The notes: generated by a model not told the origin, from the letters alone. A DNA stretch of 64,000 nt from Branchiostoma floridae (GCF_000003815.2 NC_049980.1:15805576-15869575), one strand, 5' to 3'; numbered from the stretch's first letter, positions 23,501 through 34,905 are shown. Program-made: numbers and translations.

Positions 23501-26500
23501 ACACGTTGTTTACAAGTAGCAGTACTGAAAGTGTGAAAAATGACAAGTATATCTGAATGGAGATTTTAAGGTTCAAAATGTTTTCAGTTTTGATATCAAA
23601 ATTCTACAATGTGTACCCTTAGATTGGGGACCTGACCAATACTTAATGCCTACATGTTACCTTTGCAGGCCATACAGCCTCCTGGGGTGCAGGTCTCCCA
23701 GGGTTCCTCACACCATGTTACGATGGGTCCACACCCAATGGAAAGTACTACGCTGCTAACCCCATGCTGAACACCACGTATGACTACATGACTAAACTGC
23801 TGCAGGAAGTGAAGGATGTGTTTCCTGATAAGCATGTCCACCTGGGTGGGGATGAGGTGAACTTCAACTGCTGGTAAGTCCCAAAGTCCACTGCCTAAGC
23901 ATGTAATAAATACATGTACATGTCTGAGTCAATGTGAACACGTTTTGGTGGTCCCTTAGATAATTTTTCATGCTGATGTCAGTGTTAAAAATCCAGTGTC
24001 TATAGTGACCACCTGTCTACAAATACCAGATTTTCTCTATTTTTCTTGGGTACTTTTGACTGGTGAAGGTATTCCTTATGTCTATCATAAGCAGTAATTA
24101 GTTACATATTTCTTTGGAGTTATATATTTTTTTGTTTAATTATTGTTTTTGTTTAATTGATACGTAGTTCCCTGTGTTGTTCTTATCCAAACTAGTGACA
24201 ATTTGTTTGTTTATAGGAAGAGTAATCCAGACATCACCAAATTTATGGAGAAAATGGGCTTTGGAACAGACTATTCCAAACTGGAGCAATACTACATCAA
24301 AAAGTAAGATTCAAGAAATACTTTACAATGTATGTTTGGCAGTGCAAGGTATACTAAGTTGTTATGCTTACTTAATTTCATTGGTAAAATGATCTCATTG
24401 ATAAATTCTGGTCCAGTTTAGCTCACTGAACAGCTATTCATCCATTGGTTGTAAAAAGAGAAGACAGAGGCTATACACTATATTTACTGGTGTATTGGTC
24501 TAGTCTACATGTTGCTCTCTGTGACAAAAACAATAGATAGAGTGGAGAAGGTTTAACATCTTTTGCAGACTTCTGAGACCCTTTCCAATAGAGTGCATGT
24601 CAGGTGAGCAACGACAGCTGAGACTTGAACCCCCAAATTGTAGATGTAGAGGCAGATTTGATTACAACTGGACTATGCATGCTGCCAGCAGTGGTGAAAG
24701 ATACCAGGGATGATGGAATGATATATCAAGGAATTTCGGTTATCTTCAACGGAATTACTTTTTGTTGTGTTTGTGTTTGCATGCTTCTGTAAAATAATTC
24801 CGGCTGTCAAAATCCTGTAAATCTAAGAGTCCTACATGTGTGCCTGCAGTATCCTGGATATCTCCACATCCATCGGGAGAGACTATATTGTGTGGCAGGA
24901 GGTGCTGGATAATGGTGTGCAGGTAGGACAGTTTACTGTAGCAGCAGCTGGCTCTGACCCCACCTGATTGCTTACTGCTTTGCTAACTGCACTTTCATGA
25001 TGGCATGTCTAATTTCTAAACATCTATTTGCCATGTCTGGATAGCTATTTCAGCAAATAGCTGTTCCTGTTTTTTTCACGTTGCAAGAAGCACAATATAT
25101 TAACTCAAGACACAATTTGTAAGCAGTAGAGACTTGTACAGTGCACTTAATAATGCAAAATGTTCTAATAATTTTAGTTGTATATGTTGCTACTTACAAG
25201 TGGTATAAGTTGCATCAACAAAGTGACTCTGGCAACCATAATCATTGTGGGAAATATTCAGAAGCATTTCTGTGACAATGAACACCAGGAGCTTGTTAAA
25301 GCATCTTTTCTGATTATAAAAATAAACAAACAAAGGATTACCAAGGAGGTTGAAAAATTACCAATGCTGGCTATTGCTACAAATTTGTTCTGCACAATCA
25401 AGTACATTTCATCTCAATGTCTGTCCTTTATCAGCTGTCATGGTGACAAAGAAAGTTACAAATATAAACAAAAGGCAATAAAGTGACAGAAGAGGCCAAA
25501 GCATGGTGCATGTTGATACCACCATGTCATTTTTACTACTGATGACACATGTAAAACATTGCATTTGCTGTATTATTATCACCTTTATAGTCTGCACTCA
25601 TGGGAGTTACCTTGATTCTGTTTCTGGATGTAAAAAAAAATGCATGAGTAAAAATTTGAGTGCTAGTTGCCCATATTCCCCTCTAAAGTAGTTGTTGTTT
25701 TAGGTGGCCAAGGACACAGTAGTGGAAGTGTGGAAGAGCAATCCTCCAGTGCCCACTGAAATGGCTACAGTAACAGCCAAGGGCTTGCGGGCCATCCTTT
25801 CCTCATGCTGGTACCTCAATTACATCAGCTATGGAGATGACTGGGGCAAATATTACAGCTGTGAACCACAGGACTTCACTGGTTAGTAGACGTTGCTGCA
25901 AACTGCAGGTGGATGTTTCAAGTCCTGGAGACAATCATACCAATTTTTGATGCTCCCATTGTAGGTGTCAGTCCAATTGCAACAAGTGGTATACATGTAT
26001 GCTGCTTGATTAGTATTTACCGAGAGATGAAAAAGTGACTGTCATGACAACCATTTCAGAACAGTTCTCCTCTCTGGTATTGCTCACATTTCACCTTCCA
26101 TACTCCCGGCATGATATGCTATGTGTTCATCACATCTTCATTCAGAACATCACTACATTTACATGGTACATTTCCGTGTACTAACTTACATAACATAAAA
26201 ATGCCAACAAAACACAAACTGATCCCTACCTCCAATGAAGCAATGTTAGCTCTGCTGAATTCCACATTGTAATGTAGCCTCAGTTTTAACTGAGTTTATA
26301 ACACTTACATTTCTTAGTTCATAGTAAGCTGCAATAAAGATCTCAGATGTTAAAGAATTCTTAAACCCCTAAAGTTTAAAACATTCCAGCCAGTTTATCC
26401 AGCCTTTTTTGATATAGCAGTATACAGTGACAATGGAAACATTTCCTGTCAACCAACCAGAAAGGGGCCCTACAATCTTTGTAGCACTAAATGCTTTCAT

Positions 26501-29500
26501 TGCATAAAAGGAATACTTTTAATTTCACTGTTGACACTGCTGAAATCTCATTCAGTTAGGTTCAATAGAATGTCTCATCCATGTGCGGTCCATGAGAACT
26601 TTGTTGATGTAACATATACGTACTAGAAGTAGGGCAGTAAGGAAAAGTCAAGCCTTTGTTCTAAGCAATGTGCCAGGCTTTAGCTTCTTCATGTAACACA
26701 GTGCGTTCACTGTGTATTGTTGTTGCCAGGACAAATCAACTGTAGGGGAAGTATGGTTTGAAAACCCGACCATCCAGGCTGTACTAGAGAGGCTGACAGC
26801 CAAGGGTTATCGTGTGTTACTGGCAGCTGGCTGGTATCTGAACCATGATGTATACAACCCTGGAACTGACTGGGCTGATTTCTACAAATTAGATCCTCAA
26901 GTGTTCAATGGTTTGTTATTGATCGGGTTGCCCCTCTTATTTACTTTCCTATTTTGTACATTCATTCCACAATTGGAACATGTGAACATAACAAAATACA
27001 AAAGTATAGACTAGTCACACTGACCCACCATTTGGAAAACATCAGTGATTCTTTTTTTTTTTTTTTCAATCTTTATTCAAGATTCAAAAATACAGTACTG
27101 TAAATGCAGAAATGTTCGCGGTGGATTAATATTCGCGGTTTTCGCGGTGACCACTTCACCGCGAACTTAAATCCACCGCGAACATTTTTCTATTAAGGTA
27201 NNNNNNNNNNNNNNNNNNNNNNNNNNNNNNNNNNNNNNNNNNNNNNNNNNNNNNNNNNNNNNNNNNNNNNNNNNNNNNNNNNNNNNNNNNNNNNNNNNNN
27301 NNNNNNNNNNNNNNNNNNNNNNNNNNNNNNNNNNNNNNNNNNNNNNNNNNNNNNNNNNNNNNNNNNNNNNNNNNNNNNNNNNNNNNNNNNNNNNNNNNNN
27401 NNNNNNNNNNNNNNNNNNNNNNNNNNNNNNNNNNNNNNNNNNNNNNNNNNNNNNNNNNNNNNNNNNNNNNNNNNNNNNNNNNNNNNNNNNNNNNNNNNNN
27501 NNNNNNNNNNNNNNNNNNNNNNNNNNNNNNNNNNNNNNNNNNNNNNNNNNNNNNNNNNNNNNNNNNNNNNNNNNNNNNNNNNNNNNNNNNNNNNNNNNNN
27601 NNNNNNNNNNNNNNNNNNNNNNNNNNNNNNNNNNNNNNNNNNNNNNNNNNNNNNNNNNNNNNNNNNNNNNNNNNNNNNNNNNNNNNNNNNNNNNNNNNNN
27701 NNNNNNNNNNNNNNNNNNNNNNNNNNNNNNNNNNNNNNNNNNNNNNNNNNNNNNNNNNNNNNNNNNNNNNNNNNNNNNNNNNNNNNNNNNNNNNNNNNNN
27801 NNNNNNNNNNNNNNNNNNNNNNNNNNNNNNNNNNNNNNNNNNNNNNNNNNNNNNNNNNNNNNNNNNNNNNNNNNNNNNNNNNNNNNNNNNNNNNNNNNNN
27901 NNNNNNNNNNNNNNNNNNNNNNNNNNNNNNNNNNNNNNNNNNNNNNNNNNNNNNNNNNNNNNNNNNNNNNNNNNNNNNNNNNNNNNNNNNNNNNNNNNNN
28001 NNNNNNNNNNNNNNNNNNNNNNNNNNNNNNNNNNNNNNNNNNNNNNNNNNNNNNNNNNNNNNNNNNNNNNNNNNNNTCATTAATTACATTGCTGTATTCT
28101 GATTTGCAGAACTGTGAAACTACTGATATCAATCCATTGTAAACAAATTCTGAAGTAATTACATTAAATTTCAAACCTAATTCTTTATATGACAACATTT
28201 TTTTATCACCATCTAACACATCATGAACAAACAAAATACAGTGGTCTAGCATATCCTGCCATAAGAAAGGTTTATGGTTTATCTTAAAATTCGAGTTATA
28301 CCACAGGACATGTGATTGTGATTCAGTCTCGGGGGGGTTAAACTGGAATGCCAGCCAAGCTGATAGTACATCTCTGAAAAATACACTAACACAATGGAAC
28401 TCTAGCTTAAGAAACATGTCAATTTTCATTACGTCATTATCTATTTGAATAAATGGAAATAACCCTTTTTCAAAGACAACATGTGTGTTTGACAGAAGCT
28501 TAGAGCAAAACCAATGAGTATTATGATATAGTTTTGGTACCCATGATGCCTTCAATGAAGCGTTAAATGCACATAAATTAATAAGTCCTAATACTCCACA
28601 ATCACGTGACTTATGTAATACCTTTCTCTTCAGCCTCTCCGGACCATTGTTCCAAATGAATTTAAATATTCTTCTTTCGTACTGTTGAAAAAATGTATGG
28701 TCTGGTGAGGGTAGAACAAGGAACATGTGAGCAAAAAGGGACACTACCAAAGAGTTAATTATTGCAATTTTTCCGTACAATGATAACAATCTACCCCTCC
28801 ATGGCTGTAATGAGGAGTCAAGCTTCATAAGACATTTAGTACAATTAATAGAAACTATTTCATTCATTCTTATTGGAACATGTGTTCCTAGCATATCAAA
28901 TGGTCCATCAGTCCAATCCACTGGGTATTGACATGGAAATCTAAAATCAGTGCCTTTAAGGGACCCGATTCTAATTATATTACACTTTCCATAATTGGGT
29001 GTAAGGCCCGAGAGTTTACTGAAGTGATTTAGATCACTGGTTAATGCGTTCAGTGAGACAGGTGTAGGTTCTAATGCAAAATTTGTGTCATCAGCATACT
29101 GGGCCAATTTTGTTTCTATCTCATTTGTTACGAGACCTTTGATGTTTGTGTTACTCCTGATTCTAATAGCTAGTAATTCGACAGTCACAATAAAAAGATA
29201 GGGTGAAAGAGGGCATCCTTGTCTTACCCCTCTCTGGGGCTGGAAAGGTTCTGACAAATTTCCATAATTGACAATCCTACTAGAGATATTGCTATAAAGA
29301 ACTTGCACCCATTTGACAAAGGAGTTTCCAAAGTTGAAGAACTGCAATGCCCTTAAGATAAAGTCCCACCTAATGCGGTCAAATGCCTTTTCATAGTCGG
29401 TTACAAAAATTATTCCTGGTAAATTCTCTTCTTCATATTTTTCAATGATCTCCAAGATTCTGCGAATGCCATCTCCAATGTATCGTTTCTGCATAAAACC

Positions 29501-32500
29501 GGTCTGGTCACTTTCTATAATGTTATGTAGCACTTTACACATTCTCTTCGCTAAACATTTGGACAGAATCCGAACATCACATGTTAATAAAGTTAAGGGG
29601 CGCCAGTTCGTTAATATGGATGGGTCTTTATCTTTACCGTTCGAATCTTTCTTTAAAAGTAATGATATTACTCCCTCTCTCTGAGTTCCTGAAAGCTGAC
29701 CTTGTTTGTATGCATGATTTAAGCAATCTAACATAGGAGATTTTATGTGCTCAAAAAATACATCGTAGAATTCTACAGGGATGCCATCTTGTCCTGGTGT
29801 TTTTCCTTTTTTAAAAGACTTAATCGCATTTTTTAATTCAACTTCTGAAATAAGGCCCTCACATTCTTGACTCTGAACATCAGACAGACGTTTAGGATAG
29901 TCACCAGGGAAGAAGTCTTCACACAATTCCTCCGTAAGAGGATCAGGAGTTTCTTGGAACGAATAGAGCGCATAGAAATACTCAGTTTCTATTTTAACAA
30001 TATCGGCAGGATCGGTGTAAATATGTCCATCAGTATTTCTTAACTTCAAGATATTTTTCCTTGCATAATTTCTATGTTCCAAGTTTAGGAAATATTTCGA
30101 GCAACGTTCCCCTGATTCCATCCATTTACACCTTGATAAGAATCTTAGTCTCCCCGTCTTTTCACAATAAATCCTTTCCAATTCTTTTTGCTTACACTCG
30201 TAATTTTCAAGAATTTGGGGAGATGGGGAAGTGTCCTGGTCTAGTTGGGTTTTTAATTTGTCTATCTCTGCTATAATTTCTTGTTCTTTCGCAATGTATT
30301 GCCTTTTTTTCCATGACGAATATTTAATTGTATGACCCCGCACACAGCATTTAAACGTATCCCACACCACCTGAGGATCTGCCGAACCTGTATTGTGACT
30401 TAAAAAATCATCAATAAAGTTTTCGGTTTCTTTAAGATACTTAGGGTTTGACAATAATGATGTGTTTAGTTTCCAATAACCTTTTCCCCGAGGATAATTA
30501 GATATAACCAGTGACAAAGCTATGAGGTTGTGATCTGATCTTAGACGATCAGCTATTATTGTTTTAGATACTTTGGACAACAGAGAGAAGGAAATCAAGA
30601 AGTAGTCTATTCTGCTTGCTTGTTTTTTGCGTCGCCAAGAATAGCGGGTAGAATTTTGATTTCGAAATCTCCAAATATCTAACAGGTTGAACGTACTCAT
30701 TATGTCATGAATCTTCTCTCGTGCGTAGGGGTGGTAATCGAACACCCTCTGCCCTGCTCGATCCATTTTGGGATCAAGAGCTGTATTAAAGTCACCGACT
30801 ATTACAAGGTTCTCATAGGAGACATCTACTGCTTCGATACTTCTCTCCATTTCCTCAAAAAAATCAGGATCGTCCGAATTGGGACCATAAGCATTAACTA
30901 TGCAGAATCTGAATTCTTCTATCGTTATATCAAGCACCATCCATCGGCCCATTTCATCGAGTTTTTTATCGTTGATTGTGTAGTCTAAACCTTTCTTAAA
31001 TAGTATCATGACACCTTTACTATTGCTTGTTCCGTGGCAGAAAACAATGGAGCCTCCCCATTCGGAGGCCCATACATATTCATCGTTAGTCTTATTGTGT
31101 GTTTTCTGTAGGCAAATGATTTCATAAGGTTTGTCGGACAGCCATGTAAAAACTTCGTTTCTTTTTCGCTTGTCTCCAATTCCGTTACAATTAAAACAAG
31201 CTATTTGTAATTCGAATTTGGCCATTGGAAGTGTACGGCAGCAGAAAATTCCAGAAATGATTTGCCTGCAATAACAGAGAGAAAGGAGAAGTAATCGCTA
31301 TTTACATACCATTCAGATTCCATGCACAGATGCTGGGTGGCCAGGTGTCTGACTCTGATCAAGGCATTCCGGGCATCTGTCATCGGGACATCAGTGATTC
31401 TTATCATTTTCAAAATTAGTCCACTATTACTTATACCTTTAATTTTCTGCAATGAAGTAAGGTCACTTAATTTTGATTATAATGCCTCAGACGACTTAAA
31501 TGTGTGGAAAAACAAGGTCAGCCCCATAAAAAAAGAACCCCAAAATGGACGGATTTTAGAAGACAAATGTGGTTAGAAGGATTGAATAGATTAAATCTAA
31601 TACTCTTTTGTTTTGGGAACTTTAAACGAATAGTTAATGCCCACCTCACCGATATTCGCCAGCGTGATGCATTGTAAATGTCAATGTAAATGTCTCTTTT
31701 GTTTTGGGCTGAGGAAAAACAAACGCCATCTGTTAAATCAAGAATTTTGTTAGTAGTTTTTATGTCATCATATCCCTTTTGTCATCTGTTCAGATTAATG
31801 ACCTGCATTAAGTCCAGCTCTCCGAGAACTGAGAAGCAAAAAAACAAAATTGTTCAAATGTGCACAAAGATCTTAAAGGCATACTACGCAGTTTTTTGCG
31901 CTCAAATTTGAAATATTCTAGAATTAAGAAACATCAGATTTACTACTACTTTTTGTCACTTTTTGACACTTTTGTGTGATTATTTCACGTTTGCAACGTA
32001 AAGGATTAGCCTACAAACATTCCGCTCTAGGCACCCTGTAACCTTGTGTCCCCCCAAGTTAGACCCTCCAGGTCTTGCTTGCCACCGGTAGGTCCCCCGG
32101 GGTGGGGTAATCAGTTAGCACATGCATGGCAGACTGCAGATAAAGAACACAATGGAGATCTTCTTTGGAAACACCTATATCTAATCATTCTAAAATAGCA
32201 TATAATCATGAACTTATTAGTCTATTTTGTAGGATATCAACAAGCTAAGGTCATATTCCCTTCAAAACTGCAAGAAACCTTGTACAGAAAGCTAGTCTAC
32301 TGTACTCAGAGGAACTGTCAACTGGCCCCCCACTGGGAAGCCAGGCTGATAAGCAAGAAACAACAACACACAGAGGCAGTAACCAGCCTGTGCCCATCTG
32401 TTTCTTGGAAGATCACAATTTTTATACATCATAATGTGGTGCATTGATGTCGCAGCATCTCTCCATGAATATTGGTATGCAATGCTATAGGGTTGATTGA

Positions 32501-33875
32501 GCTAACAATGTAAAGAAAAAGTAGGAAAAGCTACTTTTTGTTTTGTTCAAAAATCCCGTAGTATGCCTTTAAGCAACACATGTGTAAATAGACTGGATTC
32601 ATTCCTCAGCTAACACCATCTTTTGTACTGCAGTTATCCCTCAGTAACACATCTGGGGCTTCATAGCTCTTGAGTGTTACAAACTTTCCTTCAGTCTGTC
32701 ACCCAGACCAATGTAGCCCATGTCACTTCTTCAGTGACTGGATGCTTGAATGACACAAGTAGATAAAGCTCTCAATTATATGCTGACTTGATATCTTTTT
32801 TTTTTTTATACAGGTACACAAGCCCAGAAAGACTTGGTGATTGGTGGAGAGGCCTGCATGTGGGGAGAGTATGTGGATGGCACAAACCTGATTGCCAGGC
32901 TCTGGTCAGTGCACACTTCATGTCAACCTGTTCTTGCAGTTAATTTGACTTTGTCCTGTCAAGTTCTTGAACTAGAATGTAAGATTGAGACAGAACTAAA
33001 GTCCAATTGCTGTGACATAGAATGTACATATAACTAAGTACAAAAATGTATATCTCTTTGTACTATGCTGTCAGGGTAGATCTAGTTGGGAGTTTCTGTT
33101 GACAGACTCTGATCGGAATGTTTCTGTTGACAGACACACCGTTTGTGATTTCTACCGGTAGGTTCGGCAATTTTGCTGGTAGTTATCCCGATCAGAGTCT
33201 CCCTCAACTGAAACTCCAATCAGCATCTCTACCGTCAGAATTGCCGATTCAACCAGATTGGAGTCTCTACCCTAATATATAGCATAACATGTAGCTGGTG
33301 TTATGATTTGGGCTTAATGTTGTCCTTCATAGTTAGTTTTACAATGTAACATGACGTTCATCCATATGAGTTTAGTTCATACTCAAATGACATGATAAAT
33401 ACTTATAGTACCCCCTATCTCCCTCCCAGGCCTAGGGCCAGTGCTGTCGCTGAGCGGCTGTGGAGCAACAAGGATGTGAAAAACATGGCAGATGCAACCG
33501 TAAGGATGGACGAGCAGAGATGTCGGATGGTCAGGTGGGTGTCCCTGCTTTGATAGCCTTTTGGCATCAAATCTTTCCTTGTTACAAAGATACAGATTAA
33601 GACAGTACCAAAAAGCTCACCAGAGGCAGAGTTTCTAGCTCTGGTCCAACAGAAGTACATTATACCTACCCTACAGATGTCTTCTTTACACAAAGGCATG
33701 ATAATAATAATGATACAATGATCACTGCTGATTCTCAGTACATGTCTTTTCAACTTATGCTGGAAGGTACATGTTCAACATAATTCACTTCCTTGATTGC
33801 TTTCTTTTTTATTGCAGGAGAGGACTGAATGCTGAACCCCTCCATCCAGGATTCTGCCAGTTTGAATATGACTGA
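17551..33875 (+). CDS. Beta-N-acetylhexosaminidase (HEXA/HEXB type, GH20), complete
   Basis: Lysosomal exo-enzyme removing terminal GlcNAc/GalNAc from glycans and gangliosides. Exons: 17551-17941, 21652-21717, 21924-21970, 22442-22552, 22748-22849, 23217-23325, 23669-23873, 24217-24303, 24850-24922, then 25704-25881 or 26730-26910, then 32814-32904, 33430-33534, 33818-33875. All phases fit; 540 residues with the first alternative, 541 with the second (human HEXA 529). A signal peptide is visible (hydrophobic [13 protein letters not shown]). Family marks: LLDTSRH (substrate arginine), [10 protein letters not shown], catalytic [24 protein letters not shown]. The 5' splice phase (AAC T|AC) restores the conserved ENYTLT junction, confirming exon 1. 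Introns hold many transposons, including a 4-kb antisense LINE. Convergent with GFM2. One gene here stands for the vertebrate alpha and beta pair. Confidence 0.95.
18102..19353. mobile_element. Nonautonomous hAT-like DNA element, copy 2 (1236 bp)
   Basis: The element at 18110-19345 has the same ends as copy 1 (AGGGTCTGCATG, CATGCAGACCCT), flanked by ATTTACAG and CTTTACAG (7 of 8 bases alike), i.e. an aged 8-bp duplication. Subterminal TAACG-TTAACG repeats and interior blocks follow copy 1 in order, with many substitutions and small indels. It sits in intron 1 of the hexosaminidase, next to a degenerate TTCGCGGTGG repeat (about 17970-18070). No transposase frame. Confidence 0.8.
19399..20473 (+). 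mobile_element. Broken C-terminal end of a LINE ORF2, interrupted by a gap
   Basis: Two overlapping frames (from 19399, then from about 19550) encode a post-RT region: [16 protein letters not shown], then [19 protein letters not shown], a signature common near the C-terminal zinc region of animal non-LTR ORF2 proteins. The frame change between them means at least one frameshift. The N run 19934-20336 removes the next part; after it the frame ends at 20473. Clade not assigned. It is a 5'-truncated fossil in hexosaminidase intron 1. Confidence 0.7.
19934..20336. other. Assembly gap (403 N)
   Basis: A run of N inside the LINE fragment in hexosaminidase intron 1. Confidence 0.95.
20800..20900 (-). 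repeat. tRNA-like/SINE fragment with a long imperfect hairpin
   Basis: On the minus strand GGTTCGATTCCCGG (complement of about 20801-20818) is a textbook T-arm/B-box. Next to it, AACTGAC (20824-20830), TGCCAAA (20837-20843) and GCCTG (20845-20849) pair in order with CAGGC (20851-20855), TTTGGCA (20857-20863) and GTCAGTT (20866-20872). No complete cloverleaf can be drawn, so it is not called a tRNA gene. Confidence 0.4.
21118..21560 (-). mobile_element. Frameshifted LINE RT C-terminal remnant
   Basis: On the minus strand two neighbouring frames encode [37 protein letters not shown] and [10 protein letters not shown], the familiar tail of jockey/CR1-superfamily ORF2 proteins (YEERLKxLxLPTLxxRRxRGD ... 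WNxLPxxVV). At least one frameshift separates them and everything upstream is missing. A fossil in hexosaminidase intron 1, just before exon 2. Confidence 0.75.
24590..24700 (-). repeat. tRNA-derived SINE-like fragment
   Basis: Minus strand: TAGTCCAGTTGT (A-box-like), then 33 bases on GGGGTTCAAGTCTC (B-box-like). Box spacing is close to that of a tRNA, but the acceptor stem does not pair. Lies in the intron between hexosaminidase exons 8 and 9. Confidence 0.4.
25704..25881 (+). CDS. Hexosaminidase alternative exon A
   Basis: 178-nt exon between TTTTAG and GTTAGT, entering at phase 0 and leaving with one base (ACT G). It encodes 59 residues with [28 protein letters not shown] and DDWGKYY, aligning along its length with human HEXA/HEXB (the segment around Trp392 and Trp420-Arg424 of HEXA, numbering from memory). 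It is the more HEX-typical of the two versions. Confidence 0.9.
26730..26910 (+). CDS. Hexosaminidase alternative exon B
   Basis: 181-nt exon between TTGCCAG and GTTTGT, same phases as exon A (0 in, 1 out: AAT G). It encodes 60 residues with [29 protein letters not shown] and TDWADFY. It matches exon A position by position but differs in the loop after WYLN, including two extra residues. Splice sites are canonical and there are no stops. A phase-1 donor and phase-0 acceptor cannot be joined to exon A without shifting the frame. Confidence 0.88.
27046..27200. repeat. T-tract plus hairpin repeat of the TTCGCGGTGG family
   Basis: A run of T (27051-27066) is followed by TACTGTAAATGCAGAAATG at 27095-27113 and a self-complementary block with arms TTCGCGGTGGATT and AATCCACCGCGAA variants up to the gap at 27201. 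The same unit is found whole at 46864-47454. Confidence 0.65.
27201..28076. other. Assembly gap (876 N)
   Basis: The gap removes the 3' end of the L1/Tx1-like LINE: the C-terminus of its ORF2, 3' UTR and target duplication. Any reading frame drawn through it is artificial. Confidence 0.95.
28077..31225 (-). mobile_element. L1/Tx1-like non-LTR retrotransposon ORF2 (partial, 3' end in gap)
   Basis: One uninterrupted frame of 1049 codons on the minus strand, antisense inside a hexosaminidase intron. N-terminus: APE-type endonuclease ([36 protein letters not shown]). Middle: reverse transcriptase ([63 protein letters not shown]) of the L1/Tx1 type. The endonuclease motif that normally reads LQET is LQKT here (codon at 31103-31105), so the catalytic glutamate is lost. 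No ORF1 precedes it: only about 650 bases separate its start from the next element. An intact long frame argues for a fairly recent insertion. Confidence 0.9.
31873..32572. mobile_element. 692-bp inverted-repeat element with TTAA target site
   Basis: Ends are AGGCATACTACG (from 31877) and CGTAGTATGCCT (to 32568), continuing with related CAGTTTTTTG and CAAAAATCC blocks. TTAA stands on both sides (31873-31876, 32569-32572), the target of piggyBac and Kolobok transposons. No transposase frame. Lies in the hexosaminidase intron next to the LINE. Confidence 0.75.
33073..33273. mobile_element. 201-bp MITE-like inverted repeat
   Basis: Starts AGGGTAGA and ends TCTACCCT, with internal complementary blocks GACTCTGATCGG and CCGATCAGAGTC, so most of it folds into a hairpin. 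No target duplication recognised. In the intron before the penultimate hexosaminidase exon. Confidence 0.55.
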
Positions 33876-33884
33876 ATACAACTC

Positions 33885-33890
33885 AATAAA
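33885..33890 (+). terminator. Poly(A) signal candidate for hexosaminidase
   Basis: AATAAA begins 10 bases after the TGA (33873-33875). A second AATAAA at 34622-34627 would give a longer 3' UTR; the sequence does not decide. Confidence 0.45.
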
Positions 33891-34740
33891 GAGAGCGAGC
33901 ATCTTTGCTGCAGATTGCAGAAACAAGAATTGAAAAATGATAGACTCAATATTTCACTATATGATCAGATACATTATAAATCTAATGTTTTAGTAGGATC
34001 AGAAGAATATGTATATGAACAATCACATTTTGTGCCCACTGCAATATTTGATAAATTTAAAGTCATTACTTTCATGGCAGACAAATTTGAAGTCTTGAAT
34101 GTTGAAATTTTTGTATGATGGAGCAGCTAGTATTTAATCGTGTGGATATTGAGAAACATCACAGACAGTCAATAGACAGTCAGTACAATTTTATGTCTTT
34201 AATGATGCAATCATTGTACAAATGTCTCTGCAACACACTGTAATGAATGTGTCATAAGTATTTCTTTGTGCATGTCAGTAAATTACCAATGAAAGCTGTG
34301 CTTAATGATGATGGTGTAATTGATTATATGATAATTGTTTTGTATAATTATGGTTCAATGTCAAATAGCAATTACTCAAGCAACTGGATATGATTTTGGA
34401 AATGGTCAGACGTGTCAGATGACATCCATTATCCTTCGTCAGTGACTCCAACTTAGTACATGTAGATCTTGTTGGAGACCAGATTTTATATCATAACTAA
34501 GAATTGATATGCAAAAGAGATGAGATTACACTCTTCAATTCCACTTTTTGTATGGTAAAATCTTTGCAGAATCATCTAATTTACTCACTATGTGTGGTCT
34601 ACAACAAGCAGTCCACATGGCAATAAAATTAATTTCAGGATAATGTCCATTCCTTTGTTCAGACCCTTGTAGTGCCAAGTGGTATATGTACGTACGGCAG
34701 CAAGTTTCTTTGCTGTTTAGTGGAAGGGTATATCTTTACA

Positions 34741-34905
34741 GGGAAGGCAGAACCGCCATTTTATATCCCTTCTAAAAGACAGGTACAGCTGCACCTGGGA
34801 TGCCCTTCCCAGGATTGAGTGGCAGTCGCCCAGTCATCCACTAATTAGAACCAGAAGTTCAGCTGTGAGGCTGCTACTAGTTGAGCTACAGGGACATCCC
34901 CCTTC
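34741..34905 (-). repeat. tRNA-derived SINE-like unit
   Basis: Minus strand from about 34905: ATGTCCCTGTAGCTCAACTA holds an A box, GCTGAACTTCTGGTTCTAAT holds a B box, then a body with GACTGGGCGACTGCC and GGGAAGGGCATCCC. The head looks like a tRNA gene copy; box spacing fits pol III. Between hexosaminidase and GFM2, right after the GFM2 stop. Confidence 0.5.

Noticed and set aside
25338-25365. Another CAAGGAGG-family insertion (CAAGGAGGTTGAAAAA)
   Set aside because: No matching CCTTG end and no 7-bp flanking duplication nearby.
26730-26910. Exon B as a remnant of a second, tandem hexosaminidase gene
   Set aside because: No other hexosaminidase exon is duplicated anywhere in the window, and B has intact splice sites and phases matching the same upstream and downstream exons.
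27167-28076. LINE reading frame continued through the N run to [10 protein letters not shown]
   Set aside because: The N run is translated blindly, and the last residues come from an unrelated hairpin repeat. The ORF2 end is hidden.
31201-31452. ORF1 of the L1/Tx1-like element upstream of ORF2
   Set aside because: Only 83 codons, overlaps the ORF2 start, and lacks the zinc-knuckle or coiled-coil features expected of an ORF1.
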